From the NCBI RefSeq assembly GCF_008370685.1, contig NZ_VTZU01000007.1:1-64000 (forward strand): a stretch of 64,000 bases of DNA, given 5' to 3'. Source of the DNA: Aquimarina sp. RZ0 (GTDB lineage Bacteria > Bacteroidota > Bacteroidia > Flavobacteriales > Flavobacteriaceae). The notes under the pieces are model-generated. The model was not told where the DNA came from, did not search any database, and worked only from the letters and a program-made list of their open reading frames with translations. Both the position numbers and the translations under genes were made by a program. Below are positions 18,278 to 26,237 of the stretch, piece by piece; the first letter of the stretch is position 1, and each line of letters starts with the position of its first letter.

Positions 18278-18694
18278 TTAGTTAGAATTATTTTTAATGA
18301 GTAGTTGTAAGTTGTTTTTGGCTAACTGAAAATCAGGATCTAATAAAATGGCTTTGTTACAATGTCTTATTCCCTTTTCTATTTTCTTAATTTTCCCGTA
18401 AGCATAACATAGATTATTATGAGCTAATTTATTGTTAGGGTTTAAGTCCAGTACTTGGTGGTTAATCTCAATACTTTTTTGGTACTTCTTTTGGTTGATA
18501 TATTGAATACCCAGATTGATCAAATTATTTTCCTGTTGGACATTCTTATTTTTACGAATAACATTCTTTTGAGATTGTAAAGAAGTATTCTCAATTTTAC
18601 TTCTATTGCGTGCTGTAATTACAAAAAAGATCACCAATGGTATCATGAGAAAGAAGAAGTACCCCAAAATATTATTTACTTTTTTTCTTTCCAT
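18278..18694 (-). CDS. small membrane-anchored TPR protein
   Basis: The protein of 138 residues has a single N-terminal membrane helix (residues ~8-25, GYFFFLMIPLVIFFVITA), a short charged linker, and two TPR units from ~55 to the end. The second unit (AHNNLCYAYGKIKKIEKGI ... AKNNLQ) is clearly related to the last TPR of both GT-C proteins of this locus. It may be a stand-alone adaptor for the same partner. It converges with the operon end (59-nt gap). No enzyme domain is present. Confidence 0.75.
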   Translation of the reverse strand: MERKKVNNILGYFFFLMIPLVIFFVITARNRSKIENTSLQSQKNVIRKNKNVQQENNLINLGIQYINQKKYQKSIEINHQVLDLNPNNKLAHNNLCYAYGKIKKIEKGIRHCNKAILLDPDFQLAKNNLQLLIKNNSN

Positions 18695-18912
18695 TTAAGG
18701 TGTTTTTATTGGTATATAAGAGCTTGTTTACAAACCTTACTTCCTGAAAAAAAAATATTTTAAGAACCGTGAGCTTACTTCAAATAATTAAAATATCTCG
18801 ATATTCTCATCATTTGAAGTGTCCTCAGAACCTCAAACTATTGATTTTTAATTTGTATTCTTTTTAAACATACTCTAAAGTTAACCTTTTCGATTCTAAA
18901 AAAACAGAATAT
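18695..18912. other. intergenic region with a hairpin
   Basis: Contains an inverted repeat ACTTCAAAT ... ATTTGAAGT (18778-18821) enclosing AATATCTCGATATT. It lies between two minus-strand genes. No gene was seen. Confidence 0.4.
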
Positions 18913-19827
18913 CTAAAAAATAGATAAGCCCGTTAGGGTTGTTAATCTTTCTAGGGCATACATTCCTACTGCTGAGTTTCCTTTTGGATTAAGAAGCGGG
19001 CTCCATACAGTTACAGCATATTGCCCGGGATGAATTGCTGCAATCCCTCCTCCAACTCCACTTTTTCCAGGTAAACCAACCCTAAAGCTAAACTCTCCGG
19101 CTTCATCATAAAATCCACAGGTCTGCATAATAGCATTGATACGTTTTATGCCAGTTGTAGAAATTACCTGTATATTGTTTGATAACATCTTTCCACCATT
19201 AGCATATATCATAAATGCTGTTGTTAATTCATGGCAAGACATTTCTATAGCGCATTGATAAATATATAGATCCAATACAGTCTCTATATCATTTTGAATA
19301 TTACCAAAAGATTTCATTAGGTTTAACAGGGCAGCGTTTCTATGACTGAACTTCTTTTCAGATTCAAAGACTTTATCATTTACCCTGATAGAATCATCAC
19401 CGGAGATTTTATGAATAAAATTAAGAAACTCTTTTTTAGGGTTTTCTAAATTAGAGACCAATACATCTGCAATTACTAGTGCTCCTGCATTGATAAAAGG
19501 GTTCCTGGGAATTCCATTTTCATATTCTAATTGAACCAATGAGTTGAAAGGATCTCCTGATGGCTCTACATCTACACGACTAAATAATTTATCTCCAACC
19601 AGATTCATTGCCATGGTAAGAGAAAATACCTTAGAAATACTTTGGATAGAAAATTTTTCTTTTTCGTCGCCAAACCCATAATGTCCAGAATTAATGCAGT
19701 ATAAATGCATTCCAAGTTTATTCTGGTCAATTTTAGCCAATTCAGGGATATAAGAAGCTATTTTTCCGGATTTTAGTTTTTTGGACAACTCGATTTCAAT
19801 CTCGTTGAGTATTTCCTGATACTTCAT
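18913..19827 (-). CDS. glsA: glutaminase (GlsA family)
   Basis: The 304-residue protein fits the serine-beta-lactamase-fold glutaminases that hydrolyse glutamine to glutamate and ammonia in the cytoplasm. FSIQSISKVFSLTMAM near 57-72 contains the catalytic Ser-x-x-Lys. EPSGDPFNSLVQLE (~88), NPFINAGALV (~108), the Glu/Asn-rich middle and GLPGKSGVGGGI near 250 are family landmarks. No regulatory ankyrin or STAS domain is fused. It lies 7 nt downstream of the dipeptidase E gene, probably one operon for amide and dipeptide use. Confidence 0.95.
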   Translation of the reverse strand: MKYQEILNEIEIELSKKLKSGKIASYIPELAKIDQNKLGMHLYCINSGHYGFGDEKEKFSIQSISKVFSLTMAMNLVGDKLFSRVDVEPSGDPFNSLVQLEYENGIPRNPFINAGALVIADVLVSNLENPKKEFLNFIHKISGDDSIRVNDKVFESEKKFSHRNAALLNLMKSFGNIQNDIETVLDLYIYQCAIEMSCHELTTAFMIYANGGKMLSNNIQVISTTGIKRINAIMQTCGFYDEAGEFSFRVGLPGKSGVGGGIAAIHPGQYAVTVWSPLLNPKGNSAVGMYALERLTTLTGLSIF

Positions 19828-19834
19828 ATATATA

Positions 19835-20542
19835 CTAATTTATATGCGATAATGAACTTTTTGGATCTATTTCATAAGGAGTTTTGTTTTGTTGAAAAAC
19901 GCGAGCAGATAAATTACCTTCTAGTATAATTTCATTCTGATCGACCCGTAACCAGCTTCCTTCACGTAATCCTATAACAGGTTGAGAATTGATAGTGTGA
20001 AATTCTTCAATTCTTGTTTCTCTGGTTTCTCCCTTGTGAGTAGAGTTGGGATCAGGATCAAGATAATGAGGATTCAGATTAAAAGGAACAATACCTAATG
20101 TTTTAAAACTAGGAGGGTGTACTATCGGCATATCATTTGTTGTTTGCATAGTCAACCCACAGATATTACTTCCTGCACTAGTTCCCAAATATGGGGTGCC
20201 GGATTTTATACTGTTTTTTAGAGGTTCCAATATCTTATTTCGATATAACTGATCTACTAATAAAAATGTGTTTCCTCCACCAGTGTAGATACCTTGCGCA
20301 TTTTCTATTGCTTTTTGAGTGTCCTCATAGGTATGTATACCTACTATATTTTTACCAATTTTTTTAAAAACAGTTTGCACCTTTATAGTGTATTCATCAT
20401 GAGATATTCCACTGGGGCGGGCATATGGGATAAAAAGTATTTCGGTACAGTTTGCATACAATTCAATTAAAGCATCTTCTAGGTATTCAAGTGTTTTACT
20501 TCCGTGGATAGCAGAAGTACTGGCAATTACACAATTTTGCAT
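19835..20542 (-). CDS. pepE: dipeptidase E (alpha-aspartyl dipeptidase, peptidase S51)
   Basis: The 235-residue protein has the nucleophile elbow GTSAGSNICG (Ser at ~121) and QGIYTGGGNTFLLVDQL (~84-100), both diagnostic for PepE, which cleaves Asp-X dipeptides. MPIVHPPSF near 138 and NLNPHYLDP near 155 fit. The start is taken at the ATG at 20540-20542; the codon before it is TTG and would add one residue. A GlsA gene follows. The product is cytoplasmic. Confidence 0.93.
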   Translation of the reverse strand: MQNCVIASTSAIHGSKTLEYLEDALIELYANCTEILFIPYARPSGISHDEYTIKVQTVFKKIGKNIVGIHTYEDTQKAIENAQGIYTGGGNTFLLVDQLYRNKILEPLKNSIKSGTPYLGTSAGSNICGLTMQTTNDMPIVHPPSFKTLGIVPFNLNPHYLDPDPNSTHKGETRETRIEEFHTINSQPVIGLREGSWLRVDQNEIILEGNLSARVFQQNKTPYEIDPKSSLSHIN

Positions 20543-20652
20543 CAATTTATTTTTTTAGTAAAGGTAGTTTAACATTTTCTTATACAGAAATGTATTAAGG
20601 TATATAGAAAAATATAGTATCTTGAAAGAAAACAAATTTAATCAGCCTTGTT

Positions 20653-21447
20653 ATGAAAATAAAATTATCAATACTTTTTGTCCTCTGTAGTATAGGGTTT
20701 TCTATTGCCCAGATCACGTCGAGAGTTATTGTGGATGGTAAAATTAACGCTCCTATCGGAGATGATGTTGAAGGAGTTGTAATCTATAACCGAAGTACGG
20801 ATAAAGGTACTGTTACCGATAATGAAGGTCATTTCCATATGCGTATTGGTATTAATGATAAAATAGAGATAGAAGCCATGCAATATCAAAATTTTGTTGT
20901 CTTGGTGGATAAAGGAGTGATAAATAGCAAAAAGCTCAATGTTTTTTTGAACGAATCTGTAAATCTATTAGATGAAGTCATTGTAACTCCTTATGATTTA
21001 CTAGGAAATGTTTCTGTAGATGTAAAGAAAGTAGCCGTGTCTATCGGGGGAATTGATGAGGTTGCAAGGCTCACTGCATCAAGAATTAATGATGCAAATT
21101 ATGCAGATTGGAAACCTGATGAACTTTCTGAAGTAAAAAATAATGCTTATCTAACGAATAGAACAGTTCATGAACTTAATTTTGTTAATCTTTTCAAAGC
21201 TGTTTTTCAGAGTAAAAATAAAAAAAAGGATAAAAAAGATATTGCAGATATCGATGTGAAGGTCAGAAAAATGTATGACGACCAGTTTTTTAAAACAAAT
21301 CTGGCGCTAGAAATGGATCAGATAAATGATTTTATCTTTTTTGCAGAGAATAATGGTTTGGATAAAACCTATCTGGAAGGAGGAAAAGAATTAGAATTAA
21401 TTCAATTTCTAGTATCTCAAAGTAAGCTGTATAAGGATCGCAGGTAG
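20653..21447 (+). CDS. secreted protein with carboxypeptidase-regulatory-like domain (paralogue 1)
   Basis: A signal peptide (residues 1-19, ending SIAQ) is followed by a beta-sandwich CarboxypepD_reg-like domain at ~24-105: DVEGVVIYNRSTDKGTVTDNEGHF, IEIEAMQYQNFVV and LDEVIVTPYDLLG. This is the module usually placed before a TonB plug, but no receptor barrel follows; the remaining ~150 residues are charged and unrecognised. It is followed by a paralogue and then the DUF6702 and M1 peptidase genes, an arrangement common in Flavobacteriaceae. The function is unknown; it is probably periplasmic or attached to the outer membrane. Confidence 0.8.
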   Translation: MKIKLSILFVLCSIGFSIAQITSRVIVDGKINAPIGDDVEGVVIYNRSTDKGTVTDNEGHFHMRIGINDKIEIEAMQYQNFVVLVDKGVINSKKLNVFLNESVNLLDEVIVTPYDLLGNVSVDVKKVAVSIGGIDEVARLTASRINDANYADWKPDELSEVKNNAYLTNRTVHELNFVNLFKAVFQSKNKKKDKKDIADIDVKVRKMYDDQFFKTNLALEMDQINDFIFFAENNGLDKTYLEGGKELELIQFLVSQSKLYKDRR

Positions 21448-21577
21448 AGAAATTAGCTGCAACATTTTTTTTAGCTTTTAGTCTTTCTATTTGTAAGACT
21501 AAATCTGTTAAGTGATTGTAAATGAATCATGAATAATTAAAATCTCTTGTATGATTTTGGTCATTAAATGAATATGC

Positions 21578-22348
21578 ATGACCAGATTTCTATCATTTTT
21601 ATTTCTTCTTTTTGTTATTTTCAAAATTTCTGGTCAATCCCAAAGTTTGAAAGGTAGTATCGTTGCAGATTCTCTAGAAGGTTTTGCAATTAATATTGTG
21701 AATTATACTAAGAAGCTGGGAACCACAAATGATGCCAATGGATATTTCGAAATTCCTGCCAGGGTTAAGGATTCCATAATATTCTCATCTGTACAGTATG
21801 AAATTATTTCTGTGATAGTATCAGAAGAAGATTTAGCAAATGAGAATTTTGTAGTGACATTGCATCCCGTCATTCGCAAACTTAGTGAAGTACAAGTAAG
21901 TGATATACATCTTTCTGGAAATATAAACAAAGATGCCAAAGATATTGAGGTTTTGCCAGTTGTGAATAATAGAACGCTGGGACTTCCTTTTAAAGATAGA
22001 GAACCTCTTACCCAAATTGAAAGAAGAATCTATACTGCAAGATCGTCTAATGGACCGATTCCAGTTGATTTGATCATCAATACAATCTCAGGAAGAATAG
22101 AAAAACTCAAAAGAGTAAAATCCATTGAAGAGCTGAAAAAAGTAATACAATTAGGTAAAACAACATTCAATATTTCTTTTTTTGTAGAAGCATTGGGGTT
22201 ACCAGAAAATCTCATAACAGACTTTATGTATTATTGTGCAGAAGACGATTATTTTGAAGATTTACTGGAGAATTCAAAAAGGTTTTCATTACTAAAGTTT
22301 TTTGAACAAAAGGCGAGGTTATATAAAAACCATAAAGAAATAGATTAA
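21578..22348 (+). CDS. secreted protein with carboxypeptidase-regulatory-like domain (paralogue 2)
   Basis: It has the same architecture as the preceding gene at lower identity. There is a signal peptide to residue ~20 (FKISGQ), a beta-sandwich at ~25-110 (AINIVNYTKKLGTTNDANGYF ... KLSEVQVSDIHLSGN) and a C-terminal region with the shared ending EDDYFEDLLEN ... FEQKARLYKNH, which parallels FLVSQSKLYKDRR of paralogue 1. An old tandem duplication is likely. The plug/barrel of TonB receptors is absent. Its 130-nt gap from paralogue 1 shows no obvious terminator. Confidence 0.78.
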   Translation: MTRFLSFLFLLFVIFKISGQSQSLKGSIVADSLEGFAINIVNYTKKLGTTNDANGYFEIPARVKDSIIFSSVQYEIISVIVSEEDLANENFVVTLHPVIRKLSEVQVSDIHLSGNINKDAKDIEVLPVVNNRTLGLPFKDREPLTQIERRIYTARSSNGPIPVDLIINTISGRIEKLKRVKSIEELKKVIQLGKTTFNISFFVEALGLPENLITDFMYYCAEDDYFEDLLENSKRFSLLKFFEQKARLYKNHKEID

Positions 22349-22436
22349 TTTGTATTATTCTTTGAGTGTGAAGCACTTTTTGGCATAGTTTTTATTCCAA
22401 AGTAGTACATTTACTGACTCGTACAAATTATTACCA

Positions 22437-22943
22437 ATGAAAAAAGTTATATTTTTCTTATCAATAGTCTTTATAGCCCTCAGTTCTTTTACAACCCTAC
22501 ATAAGTTCTATGTGAGTGTAACACAAATAGAATATGATGAAGAACAAAAATCACTTCAGATTATTTCCAGAATTTTTATAGATGATATGGAGGATGTATT
22601 AAGAGAACGGTATGATGAATCTATAGAATTGGTTTCAGAAAAAGAACCCGATAGATTAGACGAATATATATTTAAATATTTGAGTAAGAAACTATTGATT
22701 ATCGTAAATGGAGAAGAAGTACGTTTCACTTTTATAGGGAAAGAATATGAGAATGACCTTATTATATGCTATTTAGAAGTAGAAAATATCCCGTCACTTG
22801 AGAAGATCGAAGTCTCTAATCAGGTGTTAATGGATTTTTTTGAAGAACAACAAAATATTATTCACGTCAAAAAAGGTAAAAAGCGTAAAAGTCTAATTCT
22901 TGAAAAAGAAAGAGATATAGGGGTGTTAAAGTTTAGCAAATAA
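22437..22943 (+). CDS. DUF6702 family exported protein
   Basis: A signal peptide (residues 1-20, SSFTTLHKFYVS) begins this protein of 168 residues, rich in beta strands and acidic residues. HKFYVSVTQIEYDEEQKSLQ (22-41), VLRERYDE and LIICYLEVENIP match the DUF6702 family, which in Flavobacteriaceae sits directly before an M1 metallopeptidase gene, as here. The role is unknown; it may be a partner or chaperone of the peptidase. The gap to the peptidase ATG is 64 nt. Confidence 0.82.
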   Translation: MKKVIFFLSIVFIALSSFTTLHKFYVSVTQIEYDEEQKSLQIISRIFIDDMEDVLRERYDESIELVSEKEPDRLDEYIFKYLSKKLLIIVNGEEVRFTFIGKEYENDLIICYLEVENIPSLEKIEVSNQVLMDFFEEQQNIIHVKKGKKRKSLILEKERDIGVLKFSK

Positions 22944-23007
22944 AGTACTAAACTTTTAAAAAACAATTATTTTGCACTTTATTACACTTAACACAATTGC
23001 ACTTCAA

Positions 23008-25314
23008 ATGAAAAATATACTTTTTATCCTTACTCTGGCGCTTTTTATATCTGGTATTGGATTGTACGGTCAAAGTAAAGGGGAAAACCGAGAATTAGGT
23101 CATACAAATCAAAACAAATTCAAGCAAATGTATGATGAGTTTGCAACTCCAAATATGTATAGAACAGCTTCTGGAGCACCAGGTTCTGCATACTATCAGC
23201 AACAAGCTGATTATAAAATGGATATAGAACTTAATGATAAAGAGAAGAAACTTTATGGTAAAGAAACAATAACATATACTAACAATTCTCCTGATAATTT
23301 GGAATTTCTATGGGTACAGTTAGATCAAAATATGCGAGCAAAAGACTCCAAAACACCATTAATTCAACCAGGAGGTGTAGATCCTGCCAGTACTCCAAAC
23401 GGTTTTTTAACTAAGTATCTTTCAGAACCTTTTGATGGAGGTTTTACTATTACATCAGTAAAAGGCGCGAGTGGTAAATCATTGCAATATACGATCAATG
23501 GAACCATGATGCGGGTAGAAATGTCAAAGGATTTAATGCCGGGAGAGAAGTTTGTTTTTTCGATTGACTGGTGGTATAATATTAATGATCATGTGAATGG
23601 ACGAGGAAGATCCGGATATGAAGAGTTTGAAGATGGTAATAGAGCGTATGTGATAGCTCAGTTTTATCCGAGAATGGCAGTATATAATGATGTAGAAGGC
23701 TGGCAAAATCATCAATTCTGGGGTAGAGGAGAGTTTGCACTTCCGTTCGGAAATTTTGAAGTTAATATTACAGTTCCTGCAGATCATATTTTAGACGGTA
23801 CGGGAGTTTTGATGAATAGAAAAGAAGTACTTACCAAGGATATGATGAGTAGATATGAGAAAGCTAAAAAATCATATGACAAACCTGTAGTTATTGTAAC
23901 TCAAAAAGAAGCAGAAAGTAAAGAGAAAACGTTTTCTAAAGACAAAAAAACCTGGAAATTAAAAGCTGAGAATGTACGGGATTTTGGATTTGCAACATCG
24001 AGAAAATTTATATGGGATATGATGGCTGTCAAAATAGGAGAAAAGGATGTGATGGCGGTTTCTATGTATCCTAAAGAAGGAAACCCATTATGGGAAGATT
24101 GGTCTACAAAAGTAGTAGCAAGTACGTTGAAGTCATATAGCAGAATGACATTTGATTATCCATACCATAAAGCAATCTCTGTGCATGCAAAGAACCAGGG
24201 GATGGAATACCCAATGATTTGTTGGAATTATGGAAGACCAGATAAAGAAGGTAACTATAGTGATCGTACAAAATATGGAATGATGAGTGTTATTATTCAT
24301 GAAGTAGGACATAACTTTTTTCCTATGATTGTAAATAGTGATGAACGTCAATGGACCTGGATGGATGAAGGACTAAATACATTTGTACAATATGTGGCAG
24401 AACAAGATTTTGGAGAATGGTATCCCAAAGCATTAGGAAAGGATGAAAAATATCCATCTCGTCGGGGACCAGCCACAAAGATTGTTCCTTATATGAGTGG
24501 AGATCAAAGTTTTATATCTCCTATTATGTCGCAATCTAATAATATCCATCAATTTGGTAGCAATGCCTATGCTAAACCAGCAACGGGTCTGAATATTTTA
24601 AGAGAAACAATCATGGGGAGAGACTTGTTTGACTACTCTTTTAGAACCTACTCACAGCGATGGATGTTTAAACATCCGACACCAGAGGATTTCTTTAGAA
24701 CTATGGAAGATGCTTCTGCAGTAGATTTAGATTGGTTCTGGAGAGGATGGTTCTACACTACGGATTATACTGATATTGGAGTAAAGGAGGTGAAGAAATA
24801 TGTAGTTTCTAAAATTCCAACATTAGAAGCTCAAAAGTTTGCATCTAGTAGTAGAAATTTAAGATTTGCTGATTTCTCTGATCTGGTGGTAATGGTAGAA
24901 GAAGGCAGTGATGATTATAATAGAATAAAAGGTAATGGAGGTATTATTGAAGATCCAGTTGCATTAAAAGAATATTTAATGGATAATTTTTCGGTAGAAG
25001 AACGTAAAAATATGAAACAGCCTAAGTATTTTTATGAAATTACCTTTAATAAACCCGGTGGATTGGTGATGCCATTGATTGTAAAATACATTTATGAAGA
25101 TGGTACCTCTGAAACAGTTAAATATCCGGCAGAGATATGGAGAAAGAACGATGTAGCCGTAAAAAGAGCGATAGCCTCAGAAAAAACTATTTCTAAAATT
25201 ATAGTAGACCCTAATCGAGAGACTGCAGATATTGATACATCAAATAATAGCTGGCCACAAGGAAAAAATCAAAGTAAATTTGATCAGTTCAAAAATAAAG
25301 TAAAAGGGCAATAA
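23008..25314 (+). CDS. M1 family zinc metallopeptidase, exported
   Basis: Starting at the ATG at 23008, the 768-residue protein begins with a signal peptide (MKNILFILTLALFISGIGLYGQS). An upstream in-frame TTG would bury that signal. The zinc site is HEVGHNFFP with the third ligand Glu in WTWMDEGLNTF, 18 residues on (residues ~430-460). The N-terminal beta domain (YKMDIELNDKEKKLYGKETI) and DWFWRGWFY near 580 are typical of flavobacterial M1 peptidases. It cleaves N-terminal residues of peptides in the periplasm or outside. It ends 30 nt before a strong terminator. Confidence 0.93.
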   Translation: MKNILFILTLALFISGIGLYGQSKGENRELGHTNQNKFKQMYDEFATPNMYRTASGAPGSAYYQQQADYKMDIELNDKEKKLYGKETITYTNNSPDNLEFLWVQLDQNMRAKDSKTPLIQPGGVDPASTPNGFLTKYLSEPFDGGFTITSVKGASGKSLQYTINGTMMRVEMSKDLMPGEKFVFSIDWWYNINDHVNGRGRSGYEEFEDGNRAYVIAQFYPRMAVYNDVEGWQNHQFWGRGEFALPFGNFEVNITVPADHILDGTGVLMNRKEVLTKDMMSRYEKAKKSYDKPVVIVTQKEAESKEKTFSKDKKTWKLKAENVRDFGFATSRKFIWDMMAVKIGEKDVMAVSMYPKEGNPLWEDWSTKVVASTLKSYSRMTFDYPYHKAISVHAKNQGMEYPMICWNYGRPDKEGNYSDRTKYGMMSVIIHEVGHNFFPMIVNSDERQWTWMDEGLNTFVQYVAEQDFGEWYPKALGKDEKYPSRRGPATKIVPYMSGDQSFISPIMSQSNNIHQFGSNAYAKPATGLNILRETIMGRDLFDYSFRTYSQRWMFKHPTPEDFFRTMEDASAVDLDWFWRGWFYTTDYTDIGVKEVKKYVVSKIPTLEAQKFASSSRNLRFADFSDLVVMVEEGSDDYNRIKGNGGIIEDPVALKEYLMDNFSVEERKNMKQPKYFYEITFNKPGGLVMPLIVKYIYEDGTSETVKYPAEIWRKNDVAVKRAIASEKTISKIIVDPNRETADIDTSNNSWPQGKNQSKFDQFKNKVKGQ

Positions 25315-25344
25315 AGTAAAAAAGGTGGCTATAAACATACTATT

Positions 25345-25375
25345 AAAGTCGTTCGTGCTTGTGAACGACTTTTTT
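25345..25375 (+). terminator. terminator of the M1 peptidase gene
   Basis: Stem AAAGTCGTTC / GAACGACTTT, 8-nt loop, T-run. The -33 element of the tatA promoter overlaps its T-run. Confidence 0.88.
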
Positions 25376-25400
25376 GTATACATTATTGTCATTATATTTG
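25374..25400 (+). promoter_or_regulatory. tatA promoter
   Basis: TTG at 25374-25376 and TATATTTG at 25393-25400, spacer 16 nt (slightly short). The ATG begins 8 nt after the -7 box, giving a near leaderless mRNA. Confidence 0.55.
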
Positions 25401-25407
25401 TAGTCTT

Positions 25408-25689
25408 ATGATAACATCACTTGCATTCATTAGCGGAACCGAAATTGCCTTTATAGTATTTATACTCGTCATGGTTTTTGGTGCAGACAAAATTCCTGAA
25501 ATAGCACGTGGTTTAGGTAAAGGTATGCGTATCGTAAAAGATGCTACCAATGACATTAAATCCGAAATTACAAAGAGTGCAGAAAAACATGGACTGGATA
25601 CTGACATAACTACAGATATCAAAAAAGAAGTGAATCAAGTCAAAGATGATATCGAAAAAATTACAGGACCTGTAAAACGTAAGTTTTAA
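25408..25689 (+). CDS. tatA: Sec-independent translocase subunit TatA
   Basis: The 93-residue protein has the TatA/B pattern: a short N-terminal membrane helix (residues ~10-25, TEIAFIVFILVMVFG), the hinge GADKIPEIARGLGKGMR, then an amphipathic helix and a charged tail with a coiled look. It forms the Tat pore for folded proteins in the inner membrane. TatA rather than TatB is suggested by the FGADKIPE hinge. tatC is not in the window. The gene is monocistronic between a terminator and a long repeat-bearing gap. Confidence 0.92.
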   Translation: MITSLAFISGTEIAFIVFILVMVFGADKIPEIARGLGKGMRIVKDATNDIKSEITKSAEKHGLDTDITTDIKKEVNQVKDDIEKITGPVKRKF

Positions 25690-25830
25690 AATTCTAAAAT
25701 ATTTATGAGGTCATATAATACAATATCTCACCATATGGTCTGAAACTTTTCTCCAGAATTTATATTTAGCATAGAATGCCATTGCAAGAGTTTTGTTTTA
25801 TGAAATAATCAGCAATCATAGAATGCCATT

Positions 25831-25992
25831 TCTAACATGAAATTACCTGCTAAAATCATTATTTTTTGATTCAGTTTACTCCATAATCGAGATTTAAATG
25901 CCGCGTGGCTTGCTTCGAAATCAAAATGTTTTTTTTCAATAAGTGCCCCGTGGATAAGCTCCGAGATAGTTTAAAGTGATTTTATCTAAGAA
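25831..25992 (+). repeat. dispersed palindromic repeat R2, copy 1 (interrupted)
   Basis: Begins GAAATTACCTGCTAAAATCATT and ends ATTTTATCTAAGAA. Compared with the uninterrupted copy at 62281-62432, the DNA between GATTCAGTTT and GATTTTATCTAAG is occupied by R1 copy B. Confidence 0.7.
25877..25974 (+). repeat. dispersed intergenic repeat R1, copy B (inside R2)
   Basis: TACTCCATAATCGAG start, CTTGC..CGAAATCAAAATG centre and GATAGTTTAA end. TTTA flanks it on both sides. Confidence 0.75.
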
Positions 25993-26170
25993 TTGGTGCA
26001 ATAAACAATTTTCTTCTTAAATTATTAACATCTGTCTGGGGAATTTTGTTTCATTTTTACATTATGCATGCATAGTTTTAGGTTTTGTTTATATGTTTTT
26101 TATTATAAAATTCTTAAATATCGAACTTTTTTTTATTAAATTTATATTTATAAGGTATTAATTTTGGTTA

Positions 26171-26200
26171 TTTGGTATTTTTAGGTAGTCTTTATTTTTG
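26171..26200 (+). promoter_or_regulatory. promoter of the subtilase gene
   Basis: TTTG at 26171-26174, 18-nt spacer, TATTTTTG at 26193-26200, 37 nt before the ATG. A very good match to the Bacteroidota consensus. Confidence 0.7.
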
Positions 26201-26237
26201 CTTTAATAATACACAAGCTCATTAAACTTATACTGCA

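Larger units (their letters stand above)
25690..26237. other. 548-bp intergenic region with nested repeats
   Basis: Contains a 14-bp direct repeat CATAGAATGCCATT (25770-25783 and 25817-25830), repeat R2 copy 1 (25831-25992) interrupted by R1 copy B, and the promoter of the subtilase gene at its right end. No coding sequence was found. Confidence 0.65.

Noticed and set aside
22972..23007. Upstream TTG start of the M1 peptidase
   Set aside because: It would place 12 residues before a normal signal peptide that starts at the ATG at 23008.
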